Below are positions 7,990-16,373 of a DNA stretch of 41,948 nt, piece after piece. The translations under genes were made by a program, and so were the position numbers. The stretch's first letter is position 1. The number at the start of each line of letters is the position of its first letter. Source of the DNA: Marinobacter persicus (GTDB lineage Bacteria > Pseudomonadota > Gammaproteobacteria > Pseudomonadales > Oleiphilaceae). Below the pieces are notes generated by a model. It was not told the origin of the DNA. It saw only the letters and a list, made by a program, of their open reading frames with translations, and made no database searches. The stretch covers positions 1-41,948 of the forward strand of contig NZ_PTIV01000030.1 of assembly GCF_002934325.1 (NCBI RefSeq), given 5' to 3'.

Positions 7990-9225
7990 TTAACGGGTTT
8001 CCAGCTTCTCAAAACGCAGGCCGGCGTGTTCTGTTAACCGTTTGAACAGTCTGTCTCCCAGCAGGGAAGCGGGCGTCCAGAAGCCGCCTTCAGCATCATC
8101 GGGCAGGTCAAAGGCCAGACACAGTCCGGATTGCCCCAGCATTTTGCTGGTGGAGCCGTAACCGGGGTCACGATCACCGGTCACTTTGGTGATCACTGCC
8201 TTGTCATCCGAAGTTCGACCAATGAAGCGCATATCGTAAAAGCCGTTTTCCTGTTCTTCCGGGCTGGGGCCTTCGCCCGGCGCGGGCACCAGCTTTTCGA
8301 CCACCCAACGGGTGGGTTTGAAGGCTGCGGCGGTGAAAAACAGACCGAGGCCGGCGGCCATGCCATAAGCCATAAGCCGTCCCTTAACCCCCCGACCAGT
8401 CATGATGGCTTCGTCGTAGGTGAATTCCTTGCCGTACCGCGCTTCCTGTAACGCGTTGGACCGGTGCACCACGCGGGTATTGATGGCTCCCATCACAAAG
8501 GGCGCGAGCCAGGCCTGGAAATCCCGGTCGAATTCAGCGGATTTAAGGGACGGTTGGCGCGCTTCCGACCGGTGCCCTTCAGGACACAGGGAAAACGGGT
8601 TGGCCATCTCCTTGCGCAAGGCAGGATCGGCCGCCGCTTCCTTCGCCAGGTTGATCATTGAAGCAAAGGTGCCACCAGACAATCCGCCCTTGGCGGCTTT
8701 CACCCGCATGCGCACGTGCTGGCAGGGCTCGCCAAATACTTCCTGGGCCTGGGTCTGCAGGAACCACACGCCCATGTCGGAGGGAATGGAATCGAAGCCG
8801 CAGCAGTGCACGATTCGGGCCCCTGACTTTTTGGCCTCAACCTCATAACGGGAGATCATGCGGCGGATCCATTGCACTTCCCCGGCCAGGTCACAGTAAT
8901 CGGTGCCGCTTTCCACGCAGGCCTGGATCAACGGTTCGCCGTACAGTGCATAAGGCCCGACCGTGGAGATGACCACCCTGGTCTGTTCGCACAACTCGGC
9001 CAGTTCCTTATCATGGGACACATCGGCCACAATCACAGGCAGATTTTTGTCACCCAGCTCACTTTTCAGGGCGTTAAGTTTGCTCTCAGAGCGCCCGGCA
9101 ATGGCCCATCGCACCGGGTTTTCGCCGCTGCAGGTTTCAACCAGATAGCGGGTGAGAATTTTGCCAACAAAGCTGGTGGCGCCAAACACCACCAGATCGT
9201 ACGGACGATCAGCGTGCCTACTCAT
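7990..9225 (-). CDS. Saccharopine dehydrogenase-like / trans-acting enoyl reductase family protein
   Basis: The 411-residue protein starts with a Rossmann nucleotide-binding motif (VVFGATSFVGKIL, residues 12-24). It continues with the saccharopine-dehydrogenase NADP domain (AIAGRSESKLNAL, VVISTVGPYALYGEPLIQACVESGTDYCDLAGE, CCGFDSIPSD). Members of this group include SCCPDH-like proteins and mycobacterial trans-acting enoyl reductases that act on long-chain lipids. They are not lysine-pathway saccharopine dehydrogenases. A hydrophobic patch around residues 290-310 (GMAAGLGLFFTAAAF) suggests membrane or lipid-droplet association. The start ATG has AAGGGG about 8 bases upstream. It is convergent with cydC and separated from etfA by a terminator, so it is a single-gene unit. 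A lipid-reductase role is inferred, the substrate is unknown. Confidence 0.8.
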   Translation of the reverse strand: MSRHADRPYDLVVFGATSFVGKILTRYLVETCSGENPVRWAIAGRSESKLNALKSELGDKNLPVIVADVSHDKELAELCEQTRVVISTVGPYALYGEPLIQACVESGTDYCDLAGEVQWIRRMISRYEVEAKKSGARIVHCCGFDSIPSDMGVWFLQTQAQEVFGEPCQHVRMRVKAAKGGLSGGTFASMINLAKEAAADPALRKEMANPFSLCPEGHRSEARQPSLKSAEFDRDFQAWLAPFVMGAINTRVVHRSNALQEARYGKEFTYDEAIMTGRGVKGRLMAYGMAAGLGLFFTAAAFKPTRWVVEKLVPAPGEGPSPEEQENGFYDMRFIGRTSDDKAVITKVTGDRDPGYGSTSKMLGQSGLCLAFDLPDDAEGGFWTPASLLGDRLFKRLTEHAGLRFEKLETR

Positions 9226-9282
9226 AGAACGTGCCCCTTATTTATTGTTCAGTATTGTTGCTGACACTTTCTGTTGCCAATA

Positions 9283-9306
9283 AAAAAGGCACCCGAAGGT
9301 GCCTTT
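9283..9306 (-). terminator. Intrinsic terminator of etfBA
   Basis: The stem GGCACC (9288-9293) and GGTGCC (9298-9303) encloses a CGAA loop. Runs of A on the left and T on the right make it usable in both directions. It lies 20 bases after the etfA stop on the minus strand, where the left A-run becomes the U-tract. It also separates etfA from the saccharopine-dehydrogenase-like gene. Confidence 0.8.
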
Positions 9307-9325
9307 TTATCGAACTTTCAGAAGG

Positions 9326-10267
9326 TTATACCGCCTTCTTCAGTTCTTCCTCCAGCTGCGGAACTGCTTCGAACAGGTCCGCGACCAGGCCGTAATCGGC
9401 CACCTGGAAGATCGGGGCTTCCTCATCCTTGTTGATCGCAACGATCACTTTGGAGTCAGACATACCCGCCAGGTGCTGGATGGCACCGGAGATGCCCACG
9501 GCGATGTACAGCTGCGGGGCAACGATCTTACCGGTCTGACCAACCTGCATGTCGTTGGGTACGAAGCCGGCATCAACAGCCGCGCGGGATGCACCCACGG
9601 CAGCGCCCAGATGATCAGCAATGCGCTCCAGCATCTTGAAGTTTTCGCCGTTCTGCATGCCACGGCCGCCGGAAATCACCACACCAGCGGAGGACAGGTC
9701 CGGACGGTCGGATTCGGCTTTTTCTTCGCTAACGAAAGCAGACAGGCCGGCGTCTTTCACCACGTCCAGCTGTTCAACCGCAGCGGAGCCACCTTCGGCA
9801 GCCACCGGATCAAACGCAGTCGGACGAACGGTGATGACCTTGATGGCGTCGCTGGACTGCACGGTCGCGATGGCGTTACCAGCGTAGATCGGGCGAACGA
9901 AGGTGTCCTCGGACTCAACGCGGACAATATCGGATACCTGGGCAACGTCCAGCAGCGCGGCAACGCGCGGCATGAAGTCTTTGCCAGTGGTGCCGGCTGC
10001 GGACAGGATGTGGCTGTAGCCCTTGCCTACTTCGGCAACCAGATCACCCAGGTTTTCCGCCAGGAAGTGACCGTAAGCAGCGTTATCGGCAACCAGTACC
10101 TTGTTCACGCCTTCGGCCTTGGCAGCGGCTTCAGCAACGGCGCCTACGTTTTCACCGGCAACCAGCACGTCGATGTCACCACCGATGGCCTTGGCAGCCG
10201 CTACAACGTTCAGGGTCGCCTGCTTCAGGCTGCTGTTGTCGTGTTCAGCAATTACCAGGATGCTCAT
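9326..10267 (-). CDS. etfA: Electron transfer flavoprotein alpha subunit
   Basis: EtfA binds the redox-active FAD and, with EtfB, carries electrons from acyl-CoA dehydrogenases and other flavin dehydrogenases to ETF-quinone oxidoreductase. The 313-residue protein has the N-terminal ETF fold ([20 protein letters not shown]). It also has the C-terminal FAD-binding domain with [17 protein letters not shown], followed by [25 protein letters not shown], the family signature. The length is normal. It directly follows etfB, with the etfB stop adjacent to the etfA start, so the two are co-translated. The shared intergenic palindrome upstream of etfB probably controls both. Confidence 0.96.
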   Translation of the reverse strand: MSILVIAEHDNSSLKQATLNVVAAAKAIGGDIDVLVAGENVGAVAEAAAKAEGVNKVLVADNAAYGHFLAENLGDLVAEVGKGYSHILSAAGTTGKDFMPRVAALLDVAQVSDIVRVESEDTFVRPIYAGNAIATVQSSDAIKVITVRPTAFDPVAAEGGSAAVEQLDVVKDAGLSAFVSEEKAESDRPDLSSAGVVISGGRGMQNGENFKMLERIADHLGAAVGASRAAVDAGFVPNDMQVGQTGKIVAPQLYIAVGISGAIQHLAGMSDSKVIVAINKDEEAPIFQVADYGLVADLFEAVPQLEEELKKAV

Positions 10268-11017
10268 TTAGATCACCTTCGCTTCGTTTTTCAGTTTGTC
10301 CACCAGCTCAGCCACATCGGCCACCTTGACGCCCGCCTGGCGTGATGCCGGGGCTTCAACTTTCACGGTGGACAGGCGCGGGGCAACGTCAACGCCGAGG
10401 TCTGCCGGGCTCATGGAATCAATCGGCTTTTTCTTGGCCTTCATGATGTTCGGCAGAGACGCGTAGCGAGGCTCGTTCAGACGCAGGTCAGTGGTGATCA
10501 CTGCCGGCAGGTTCAGGCCAACGGTTACCAGGCCGCCGTCGACTTCACGGGTTACGTTCACTTTCTCGCCTTCAACAACCACTTCGGAAGCGAAAGTGCC
10601 CTGGCCCATGCCAGTCAGCGCAGCCAGCATCTGGCCGGTCTGGTTGTTGTCAGTGTCGATGGACTGTTTGCCCAGAATCACCAGCTTCGGCTCTTCTTTC
10701 TCGACAACGCCCTTCAGCAGTTTGGCGGCTTCGAGGGACTGCACTTCTTCGTCAGTCTCGATGTGAATGCCACGGTCGGCACCCAGTGCCAGAGCGGTAC
10801 GCAGCTGCTCTTGGGAAGCCTTCGGGCCAATGGTGGCCACGACGATTTCTGTGGCAATGCCCTTCTCTTTAAGACGAACCGCTTCTTCAACTGCGATTTC
10901 ACAGAAAGGGTTCATTGCCATTTTGACGTTGGCGAGGTCAACACCGGTGTTGTCCGGCTTGACGCGCACCTTCACGTTGTAGTCGATAACTCGTTTTACA
11001 GCGACCAGAACCTTCAT
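10268..11017 (-). CDS. etfB: Electron transfer flavoprotein beta subunit
   Basis: EtfB forms the soluble ETF heterodimer with EtfA and binds AMP. The 249-residue protein opens with [21 protein letters not shown] and contains the ETF-beta signature region: [39 protein letters not shown], split around residues 155-195. The start is the ATG at 11015-11017, with GAGGAA a few bases upstream. The gene is the first of the etfBA operon and is divergent from the ETF-quinone oxidoreductase gene, its electron acceptor. This arrangement suits joint control of the fatty-acid and amino-acid oxidation electron path. Confidence 0.96.
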   Translation of the reverse strand: MKVLVAVKRVIDYNVKVRVKPDNTGVDLANVKMAMNPFCEIAVEEAVRLKEKGIATEIVVATIGPKASQEQLRTALALGADRGIHIETDEEVQSLEAAKLLKGVVEKEEPKLVILGKQSIDTDNNQTGQMLAALTGMGQGTFASEVVVEGEKVNVTREVDGGLVTVGLNLPAVITTDLRLNEPRYASLPNIMKAKKKPIDSMSPADLGVDVAPRLSTVKVEAPASRQAGVKVADVAELVDKLKNEAKVI

Positions 11018-11154
11018 AGATTCCTCGTTCTTCCACGATGAGTTTATGAGTAAGCCAGGTTGACCCGACCTCGTAATGAGACGATACTAAAAATCGACTC
11101 AAAACGCACCTGTTTCGGTGTTATCAAGATATTGCCAAAGGTAACCGCAGAATT

Positions 11155-11172
11155 CAAACAAACGTTTGTTTG
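11155..11172. promoter_or_regulatory. 18-bp perfect palindrome, PsrA/TetR-type operator
   Basis: The sequence CAAACAAACGTTTGTTTG is its own reverse complement. It contains two overlapping copies of CAAAC-N4-GTTTG. Established knowledge: the Pseudomonas TetR-family regulator PsrA, which senses long-chain fatty acids, binds G/CAAAC-N(2-4)-GTTTG/C sites and has been linked to beta-oxidation and ETF genes. The site sits between etfB and the ETF-quinone oxidoreductase gene and overlaps the -35 element of the latter. Repression relieved by acyl-CoA is therefore a reasonable inference. Confidence 0.75.
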
Positions 11173-11194
11173 ATTGCCAAATTGCGTTTATGCT
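11166..11194 (+). promoter_or_regulatory. Candidate sigma-70 promoter of ETF-quinone oxidoreductase
   Basis: TTGTTT (11166-11171) and TATGCT (11189-11194) are spaced by 17 bases, and the -35 lies within the palindrome. Transcription would start near 11201, giving a leader of about 33 bases before the GTG start at 11234. Confidence 0.5.
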
Positions 11195-11233
11195 TTCGCC
11201 AAAGTCCATAAAAAGCTGTTTGAGGAGACCAAC

Positions 11234-12886
11234 GTGGAACGCGAATCGATGGAGTTTGATGTTCTGATCGTCGGCGGCGGCCCGGCGGGCCTGTCTGCAG
11301 CCTGCCGCGTAATGCAGTTGGCGCAGGAAGCCGAACAGGAGCTGACCGTATGCGTGGTGGAAAAAGGTTCTGAAATCGGTGCGCACATCCTGGCCGGCAC
11401 CGTGTTTGAACCCACTGCCCTGAACGAACTCTTCCCGGACTGGAAGGAGAAAGGCGCCCCGCTGAACACCCCCGTCACTCGCGACGACATCTTCCTTTTC
11501 AAAGGCCAGGAAAGCGCCACCAAACTCCCGAACGCCCTTGTGCCCAAGAACATGCACAACCACGGCAACTATATTATCAGCCTGGGTAACCTGTGCCGCT
11601 GGCTGGCCGAACAGGCCGAAGAGCTGGGGGTTGAGGTTTACCCTGGCTTCCCGGCTGCGGAAACCATTATCGAAGATGGCCAGGTAAAAGGCATTGTCAC
11701 CGGCGACATGGGCGTGGCCCGCGATGGCTCCGAAAAAGACAGCTTCATGCCCGGCATGGAACTGCGCGCCAAGTACACCCTGTTCACCGAGGGCTGCCGT
11801 GGCCACCTGGGCAAAGAGCTGATCAGCGAATTCAAGCTGGACGAAGGCAAAGACCCGCAGCATTACGGCCTGGGCATCAAGGAACTCTGGGACATCGACC
11901 CGGAGAAACACGAGCCGGGCCTGGTAGTACACACCACAGGTTGGCCGCTGAACGAATCCGGCTCCACCGGTGGTTCTTTCCTGTATCACCTGGAAAATGG
12001 CCAGGTGTACGTGGGCCTGATCACCGATCTGTCCTACTCCAACCCTTACGTGAGCCCATTCGAGGAATTCCAGCGCCTCAAGCACCATCCGGAAATCAAG
12101 AAACATCTGGAAGGTGGCAAGCGGGTGGCTTACGGCGCCCGTGCCATTACCAAGGGCGGCTACAATGCGCTGCCGAAGATGAGCTTCCCGGGCGGCCTGC
12201 TGCTGGGCTGTGACGCCGGCACCCTGAACAGCTCCAAGATCAAGGGCTCCCACACGGCCATGAAGTCGGGCATGCTGGGTGCGGAAGAAGTGTTTGAAGC
12301 GCTGAAGGCTGGCAAGGAAGGCGAAGAGCTGACCAGTTTCGCCCAGCGGTTCGAAAACAGCTGGCTGTTCAAGGAACTGTACGCGGAACGCAACTTCGGC
12401 CCGGCCATGCACAAGTTTGGCAACATGGTGGGCGGCGCCATTGCTTTCTTCGAGCAGAACATCCTGCGCGGCAGCCTGCCGATGACGTTCCACGACACCA
12501 CGCCGGACTATGCAACGCTGAAGCCGGCGTCCCAGTGCAAGAAGATCGACTATCCGAAGCCGGATAACGTGCTGACCTTTGATCGCCTGTCGTCGGTGTT
12601 TATTTCCAACACCAACCATGAGGAAGATCAGCCGGTTCACCTGAAGCTGACCGACCCGGAGATTCCGATCAAGGACAACCTGCCGAAGTACGACGAGCCT
12701 GCGCAGCGCTACTGCCCGGCCGGCGTGTACGAGGTGGTGGAAGCAGACGATGGCAGTGGCAAGAAGTTCCAGATCAATGCCCAGAACTGCGTGCACTGCA
12801 AGACCTGCGACATCAAGGACCCGGCCCAGAACATTACCTGGGTAACGCCGGAAGGCGGTGGCGGGCCGAATTACCCGAACATGTAA
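11234..12886 (+). CDS. Electron transfer flavoprotein-ubiquinone oxidoreductase
   Basis: This membrane-associated enzyme takes electrons from reduced ETF and passes them to ubiquinone through FAD and one 4Fe-4S cluster. The 550-residue protein has the N-terminal FAD motif (VLIVGGGPAGLSAACR, residues 10-25), the VVEKGSEIGAHILAGTVFEP segment, and a C-terminal ferredoxin-like domain. The cluster ligands are visible as Cys494 and the Cys519-x2-Cys522-x2-Cys525 group. GTG at 11234 is chosen over the upstream ATG at 11174 for two reasons. GAGGAGA is 5 to 6 bases before it, and the protein then starts with the MERESMEFDVLIVGGGP-like N-terminus typical of pseudomonad homologues. The gene is divergent from etfBA and ends at a strong terminator. 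Confidence 0.95.
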   Translation: MERESMEFDVLIVGGGPAGLSAACRVMQLAQEAEQELTVCVVEKGSEIGAHILAGTVFEPTALNELFPDWKEKGAPLNTPVTRDDIFLFKGQESATKLPNALVPKNMHNHGNYIISLGNLCRWLAEQAEELGVEVYPGFPAAETIIEDGQVKGIVTGDMGVARDGSEKDSFMPGMELRAKYTLFTEGCRGHLGKELISEFKLDEGKDPQHYGLGIKELWDIDPEKHEPGLVVHTTGWPLNESGSTGGSFLYHLENGQVYVGLITDLSYSNPYVSPFEEFQRLKHHPEIKKHLEGGKRVAYGARAITKGGYNALPKMSFPGGLLLGCDAGTLNSSKIKGSHTAMKSGMLGAEEVFEALKAGKEGEELTSFAQRFENSWLFKELYAERNFGPAMHKFGNMVGGAIAFFEQNILRGSLPMTFHDTTPDYATLKPASQCKKIDYPKPDNVLTFDRLSSVFISNTNHEEDQPVHLKLTDPEIPIKDNLPKYDEPAQRYCPAGVYEVVEADDGSGKKFQINAQNCVHCKTCDIKDPAQNITWVTPEGGGGPNYPNM

Positions 12887-12901
12887 TGCAGGAACGAAAA
12901 A

Positions 12902-12925
12902 GGCCGGGAATCCCGGCCTTTTTTT
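12902..12925 (+). terminator. Intrinsic terminator of ETF-quinone oxidoreductase
   Basis: GGCCGGG (12902-12908) and CCCGGCC (12912-12918) form a 7-bp GC-rich stem with a 3-base loop, followed by seven T residues (12919-12925). It begins 16 bases after the TAA. Confidence 0.9.
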
Positions 12926-12949
12926 ATGCTCGCCTGAAAGATCCAGGCA

Positions 12950-12980
12950 TAAAAAAACGGCGCTCGAAAGCGCCGTTTTT
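12950..12980 (-). terminator. Intrinsic terminator of the SlyD-type gene
   Basis: ACGGCGCT (12957-12964) and AGCGCCGT (12969-12976) form an 8-bp stem with a CGAA loop. The A-run 12951-12957 gives the U-tract for minus-strand transcripts coming from the FKBP gene. T residues at 12976-12980 make it bidirectional. Confidence 0.85.
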
Positions 12981-13000
12981 CGTACAACCTTACGAAGCGA

Positions 13001-13462
13001 TCAGTGCGCGTGACCGTGCTCTTTCTCTTCGTCAGTTGCTTCGCGGGCTTCTACTACTTCTACGTCGAAGTGCAGAGTCTCACCAGCCAGCGGGTGGTTG
13101 GCATCGATGGTAACGGTTTCGTCGCCAACTTCTACCACACGCACGATCTGGGGGCCGCCCGGAGTCTGAGCCTGGAACTGCATGCCCGGCTCGATGGTGT
13201 CTACGCCTTCGAACGCAGAACGCGGTACCGGCTGGATCAGTTCTTCGTTAACTTCGCCGTAGCCTTCACCCGGCTCTACAGATACTTTTACCTGATCGCC
13301 AGCGTTCTTTTCGTTCAGCGCGTTTTCCAGTCCACCGATAATGTTTTGTGCACCTTCCAGGTAAGACAGCGGCTCACGGCCTTCTACGCGGGAGGAATCC
13401 AGTTCTTCTCCCTGGTCGTTAGTGAGCGTGTAATGGATGGTGACAACACGAGGTTGGGCCAT
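13001..13462 (-). CDS. slyD: FKBP-type peptidyl-prolyl isomerase, SlyD family
   Basis: The protein is a cytoplasmic prolyl isomerase and chaperone with an FKBP domain interrupted by the insert-in-flap chaperone domain. The 153 residues show the SlyD layout: VTIHYTLTNDQGEELDSS, then YLEGAQNIIGGLENAL, the flap insertion GYGEVNEELIQPVPRSAF, and the return strand DANHPLAGETLHFDVEVVEAREA. The C-terminus is short and has only HGHAH, not the long His/Cys metal-binding tail of E. coli SlyD, so nickel handling is likely weaker. AAGGAGATCAC precedes the ATG, giving a strong ribosome-binding site. It is monocistronic and ends at its own terminator. Confidence 0.92.
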   Translation of the reverse strand: MAQPRVVTIHYTLTNDQGEELDSSRVEGREPLSYLEGAQNIIGGLENALNEKNAGDQVKVSVEPGEGYGEVNEELIQPVPRSAFEGVDTIEPGMQFQAQTPGGPQIVRVVEVGDETVTIDANHPLAGETLHFDVEVVEAREATDEEKEHGHAH

Positions 13463-13664
13463 GTGATCTCCTTGCGTGTCGCAATGACTGTGTATTTTGA
13501 GTAAAAAGGGCGATCGAAAGTGATCGTGAACAGCCAGACTGCACAGAGGGACTAACGACCACCTGCCTCGTTAAGAGCCAGGCTCGATAACAAGCGTGAA
13601 GACACAGTCTAACAAGTGAAAGACTGCGTTTTCTACCTTATTTATAGAGGCTGATTTTGGCTTT

Positions 13665-14225
13665 TCAACCGTGCTGGCCAATTTTCCAGAATTTTCCCCG
13701 GCTCTGGACCCCGTGCCAGGTTTCGCCATCGACTTCACGGTCTTCCGCCAGTTTCACCAATTCATAGAACGCGCTGCTCACCAGCCGTGCTTCAACGCCC
13801 TTGCGCACCATCACCACGGGCCGGGGTTCGTCGCTGTCGGGATACTGGCCAACGATCAGGGGGTGTTCATCACTGATATCAATGACGTCACCCATATTCG
13901 TTGTGACCGACAACACCTGTTCCCGCCCTTCTTCACGAACCGTAAGCGAGTGCGCCAGCAGCGGCGTGTCTTCCACCTGAATGCGCCATTTCTCCACCGG
14001 TGTCACCAGATAGAATTCACCATCCTCTTCTTTTCTCAGGATGGTGGAAAACAGCCGGGTCGCTGATTCACGGGGAATCGGGTGCCCTTCATAGACCCAC
14101 TTGCCATCGCGGGTAATCACCAGGTCCATGTCGCCTGTCAGTTCCGGCTGCCACTTGTCCAGGGACGAAGCGCATTGCTCCTTTGAGTGATTTCCGACGC
14201 TTTTTACGATGTGATCCGGTTCCAT
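13665..14225 (-). CDS. DUF1285 family protein (186 aa)
   Basis: This is a conserved proteobacterial protein of unknown function. The family pattern is visible: a KWQPELTGDMDLVITRDGKWVYEGHPI segment around residues 24-50, then ATRLFSTILRKEEDGEFYLVTPVEKWRIQVEDTPLL. Charged beta-rich sequence follows up to the C-terminal GKFWKIGQHG. There is no signal peptide or membrane segment, so it is likely cytoplasmic. It lies 10 bases after sixA and is the last gene of the minus-strand operon running from the PP2C response regulator through gpsA. Its association with signalling proteins is by position only. Confidence 0.82.
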   Translation of the reverse strand: MEPDHIVKSVGNHSKEQCASSLDKWQPELTGDMDLVITRDGKWVYEGHPIPRESATRLFSTILRKEEDGEFYLVTPVEKWRIQVEDTPLLAHSLTVREEGREQVLSVTTNMGDVIDISDEHPLIVGQYPDSDEPRPVVMVRKGVEARLVSSAFYELVKLAEDREVDGETWHGVQSRGKFWKIGQHG

Positions 14226-14235
14226 GGCAAATTAC

Positions 14236-14691
14236 TCAGGGTAGAAACTGGGTTTTAAGGTCCGCACAGCCAGGCCCCACCACCGGCATGTCCAACAGCA
14301 CGGCCTGGGAGGTCATGAACGGAATGCCTCGACGATGGCCATCTACCAACAACGTAGACAATGCTCCGACAAAAGGCATGTGTGAGACCAGCATCAAAGG
14401 TGTGGTGCGGGTATCCAGATCCAGCAGCGTATCCAGGCACTGGCCAGGGTCATCGTCGGGGGTAATGAAATACTTTTCGTCAACCGGGCAGTTCAGCACT
14501 TCAGCAATGATAGCCGCGGTCTGGCGCGCTCGAGCATACGGGCTGCACCAGATTTCTTTGGGCCGAAACTCAGATTCCGCAATCTGAGCGGCCACGGCGG
14601 CGACATCCCGGCGCCCCATTTCAGTCAACTCACGCTGCTGGTCGATGGTGTGCCAGCCGGCTTCACCGTGCCGCATGATGATCAGGTGCAT
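14236..14691 (-). CDS. sixA: Phosphohistidine phosphatase SixA
   Basis: SixA is a small histidine-phosphatase-superfamily enzyme that removes phosphate from phosphohistidine in phosphorelay or PTS proteins. The catalytic RHG motif is at residues 7-9 (MHLIIMRHGEAG). The second conserved histidine is in LMLVSHMPFVGALSTLL, and the family segment EIWCSPYARARQTAAII is present. The length of 151 residues is typical. The ATG at 14691 is preferred to a GTG one codon upstream because GGAGAG then sits at a workable distance. It lies between gpsA and the DUF1285 gene in one operon. Confidence 0.9.
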   Translation of the reverse strand: MHLIIMRHGEAGWHTIDQQRELTEMGRRDVAAVAAQIAESEFRPKEIWCSPYARARQTAAIIAEVLNCPVDEKYFITPDDDPGQCLDTLLDLDTRTTPLMLVSHMPFVGALSTLLVDGHRRGIPFMTSQAVLLDMPVVGPGCADLKTQFLP

Positions 14692-14724
14692 CACGCTCTC
14701 CCCTGCCCGGGCACCGTTCGCCGG

Positions 14725-15786
14725 TTACTGGCTGATGGTGCGTGGAAGAATGAACTCCACATCAGAATTCTGTGCGGCCATCATCAGGCTGTTGATGACG
14801 GCGTTGATGGAAGCGCCTTCATAGATAATTTCATACAGACCACGGACCAGTGGCATGTAAATGCCAATGGATTCGGACTTTTCCCGAACCAGTTTCAGGG
14901 TATAGATACCCTCGGCCACCTGCCCCAGCTCTTCAACAATTTCATCCAGCTGGCGACCTTTGCCAATGGCGTAACCCACGCGGTAATTCCGACTTTTATT
15001 GGAGGTGCAGGTGGCGATAAGGTCACCCACGCCCGCCAGCCCCATGAACGTCATCGGGTTGGCCCCAAGGCTTACGGCAAACCGGCTCATTTCCGCCAGC
15101 CCACGGGTAATCAGCATGGCACGGGCGTTCTCGCCCATGTTCAGCGCGGTCCCCAGGCCGGCGACGATGGCGTAGATGTTCTTGAGGGCGCCCGCCAACT
15201 CAACACCGTAGACATCCACATTGGCGTACACGCGGAAGTACTCGCAGCCCAGTAATTCCTGGACGATTTGCCTTACTTCCGGGTCCTTGGCAGCAATGAC
15301 GGTGGCGGTGAGTTCCCGGTTAACGATTTCTGCGGCCAGGTTCGGGCCACTGAGCACACCGGAACGGCAACGCGGAATCTCCTCAAGAAGAATCTCGCTC
15401 ATCAGCTTAAAGCCCTGTTGTTCAATGCCTTTTGTCAGGCTGACAACTACCTGGCCGTCGTGAAATTCGTCACGATGCTCACTGATCAGGGCACGAAAGG
15501 CTTTGGCGGGAACCGCCACGAACACCACGTCAGATTTTTTCAGGGTATCGGCCAGGTCCGTGGTGGGATGGATGTCGCCTTTCAGGACAACATCGGGCAT
15601 ATAGCGTTTGTTGATGCCGGTTTTCCGGACCTGCTCCGCCTGGGCCGGATCACGCATCCAGAAGTGAACACGATGGCCGTTTTCACCAAGCACCTTGGCC
15701 ATGGCAGTACCAAAACTACCACCGCCAAGAACGGCTACATCCTTGGAATTCGCCCCGGCATCGTTGGGCGTTGCATTGTCGGGCAT
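14725..15786 (-). CDS. gpsA: NAD(P)-dependent glycerol-3-phosphate dehydrogenase
   Basis: GpsA reduces dihydroxyacetone phosphate to sn-glycerol-3-phosphate, the backbone for phospholipid synthesis, in the cytoplasm. The 353-residue protein shows the Rossmann motif VAVLGGGSFGTAMAKVLGENG (about residues 17-37), VVSLTKGIEQ, the LSGPNLAAEIV signature, and the catalytic-domain segment GVELAGALKNIYAIVAGL with its conserved lysine. It also has NxKSRNYRVGYAIGKG near residue 265. The N-terminus carries about 16 extra residues rich in Asn, Asp and Ala before the fold begins. It is downstream of the STAS gene by about 50 bases and upstream of sixA. Confidence 0.96.
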   Translation of the reverse strand: MPDNATPNDAGANSKDVAVLGGGSFGTAMAKVLGENGHRVHFWMRDPAQAEQVRKTGINKRYMPDVVLKGDIHPTTDLADTLKKSDVVFVAVPAKAFRALISEHRDEFHDGQVVVSLTKGIEQQGFKLMSEILLEEIPRCRSGVLSGPNLAAEIVNRELTATVIAAKDPEVRQIVQELLGCEYFRVYANVDVYGVELAGALKNIYAIVAGLGTALNMGENARAMLITRGLAEMSRFAVSLGANPMTFMGLAGVGDLIATCTSNKSRNYRVGYAIGKGRQLDEIVEELGQVAEGIYTLKLVREKSESIGIYMPLVRGLYEIIYEGASINAVINSLMMAAQNSDVEFILPRTISQ

Positions 15787-15837
15787 AGAAATTTCGCTTT
15801 CTGCTTTTGGGCGGCTCGGGGTGATGGTATCCGGGTA

Positions 15838-16329
15838 TCAACCGGCTTCTTCACACTCAAGTGCTCGCACCAGGCTTTTGAACTCCTCCCGGTTTTTGCT
15901 GTTCATGCCCATCAGAATTTTATGGGCATCCAGCACCTTGTCCCGGACCTGCTGCTCGCTCGCTTTGAGTACCGGAATTTCTTCCAGCTCTTCAATACGC
16001 GACGCGGGCTCCCGGACAATGATAAAAATCTTGTCGAAACCCATGGAGGTCACAATGCGAGTGATGTCGGGATTGGTGGAAATCAGGGTTGGGAGGAATT
16101 GGCTTTGTTTCTGTGCGGCCAGGGCAATCTTTGCCAACAGCCCCAGGGTGGTGCTGTCTATGATATCCGTTTCGGTCAGGTCGACCACTACCGTTTTGAA
16201 TTCGGGATCGCGAGTGATCGACTCGGCCAGGTTATCCAGCGTTGAACACAGGTTCAACCGGATTTCGCCTATAAACTTTAAGACGTATATTCCCTGCTGA
16301 TCTGCCTGCAGGATTTTATAACCAGCCAT
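15838..16329 (-). CDS. STAS-domain anti-sigma-factor antagonist-like protein
   Basis: The first 105 of 163 residues form a STAS domain: GIYVLKFIGEIRLNLCSTLDNL, FKTVVVDLTETDIIDSTTLGLLAKIAL. The residue expected to be phosphorylated is Ser59 in the IIDSTTLG loop. A helical, charged C-terminal extension follows (about residues 115-163). Proteins of this kind switch anti-sigma factors depending on phosphorylation. The adjacent upstream gene encodes a PP2C-type phosphatase with a receiver domain, the natural partner that would dephosphorylate it. The anti-sigma kinase is not in this window. Precedents are RsbU/RsbV, HsbR/HsbA and Shewanella CrsR/CrsA. Confidence 0.88.
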   Translation of the reverse strand: MAGYKILQADQQGIYVLKFIGEIRLNLCSTLDNLAESITRDPEFKTVVVDLTETDIIDSTTLGLLAKIALAAQKQSQFLPTLISTNPDITRIVTSMGFDKIFIIVREPASRIEELEEIPVLKASEQQVRDKVLDAHKILMGMNSKNREEFKSLVRALECEEAG

Positions 16330-16373
16330 TTTTACACTGCCACTCAGTAGAAGGACGTGTTACCCGACACAGG

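Noticed and set aside
11099..12796. A 565-codon open frame antisense to ETF-quinone oxidoreductase
   Set aside because: It is a shadow of a GC-rich gene with strong third-position bias; its translation shows no domain and it has no ribosome-binding site. Similar long shadows oppose etfA (9299-10345), the CFA-like gene (24597-25799) and gpsA.
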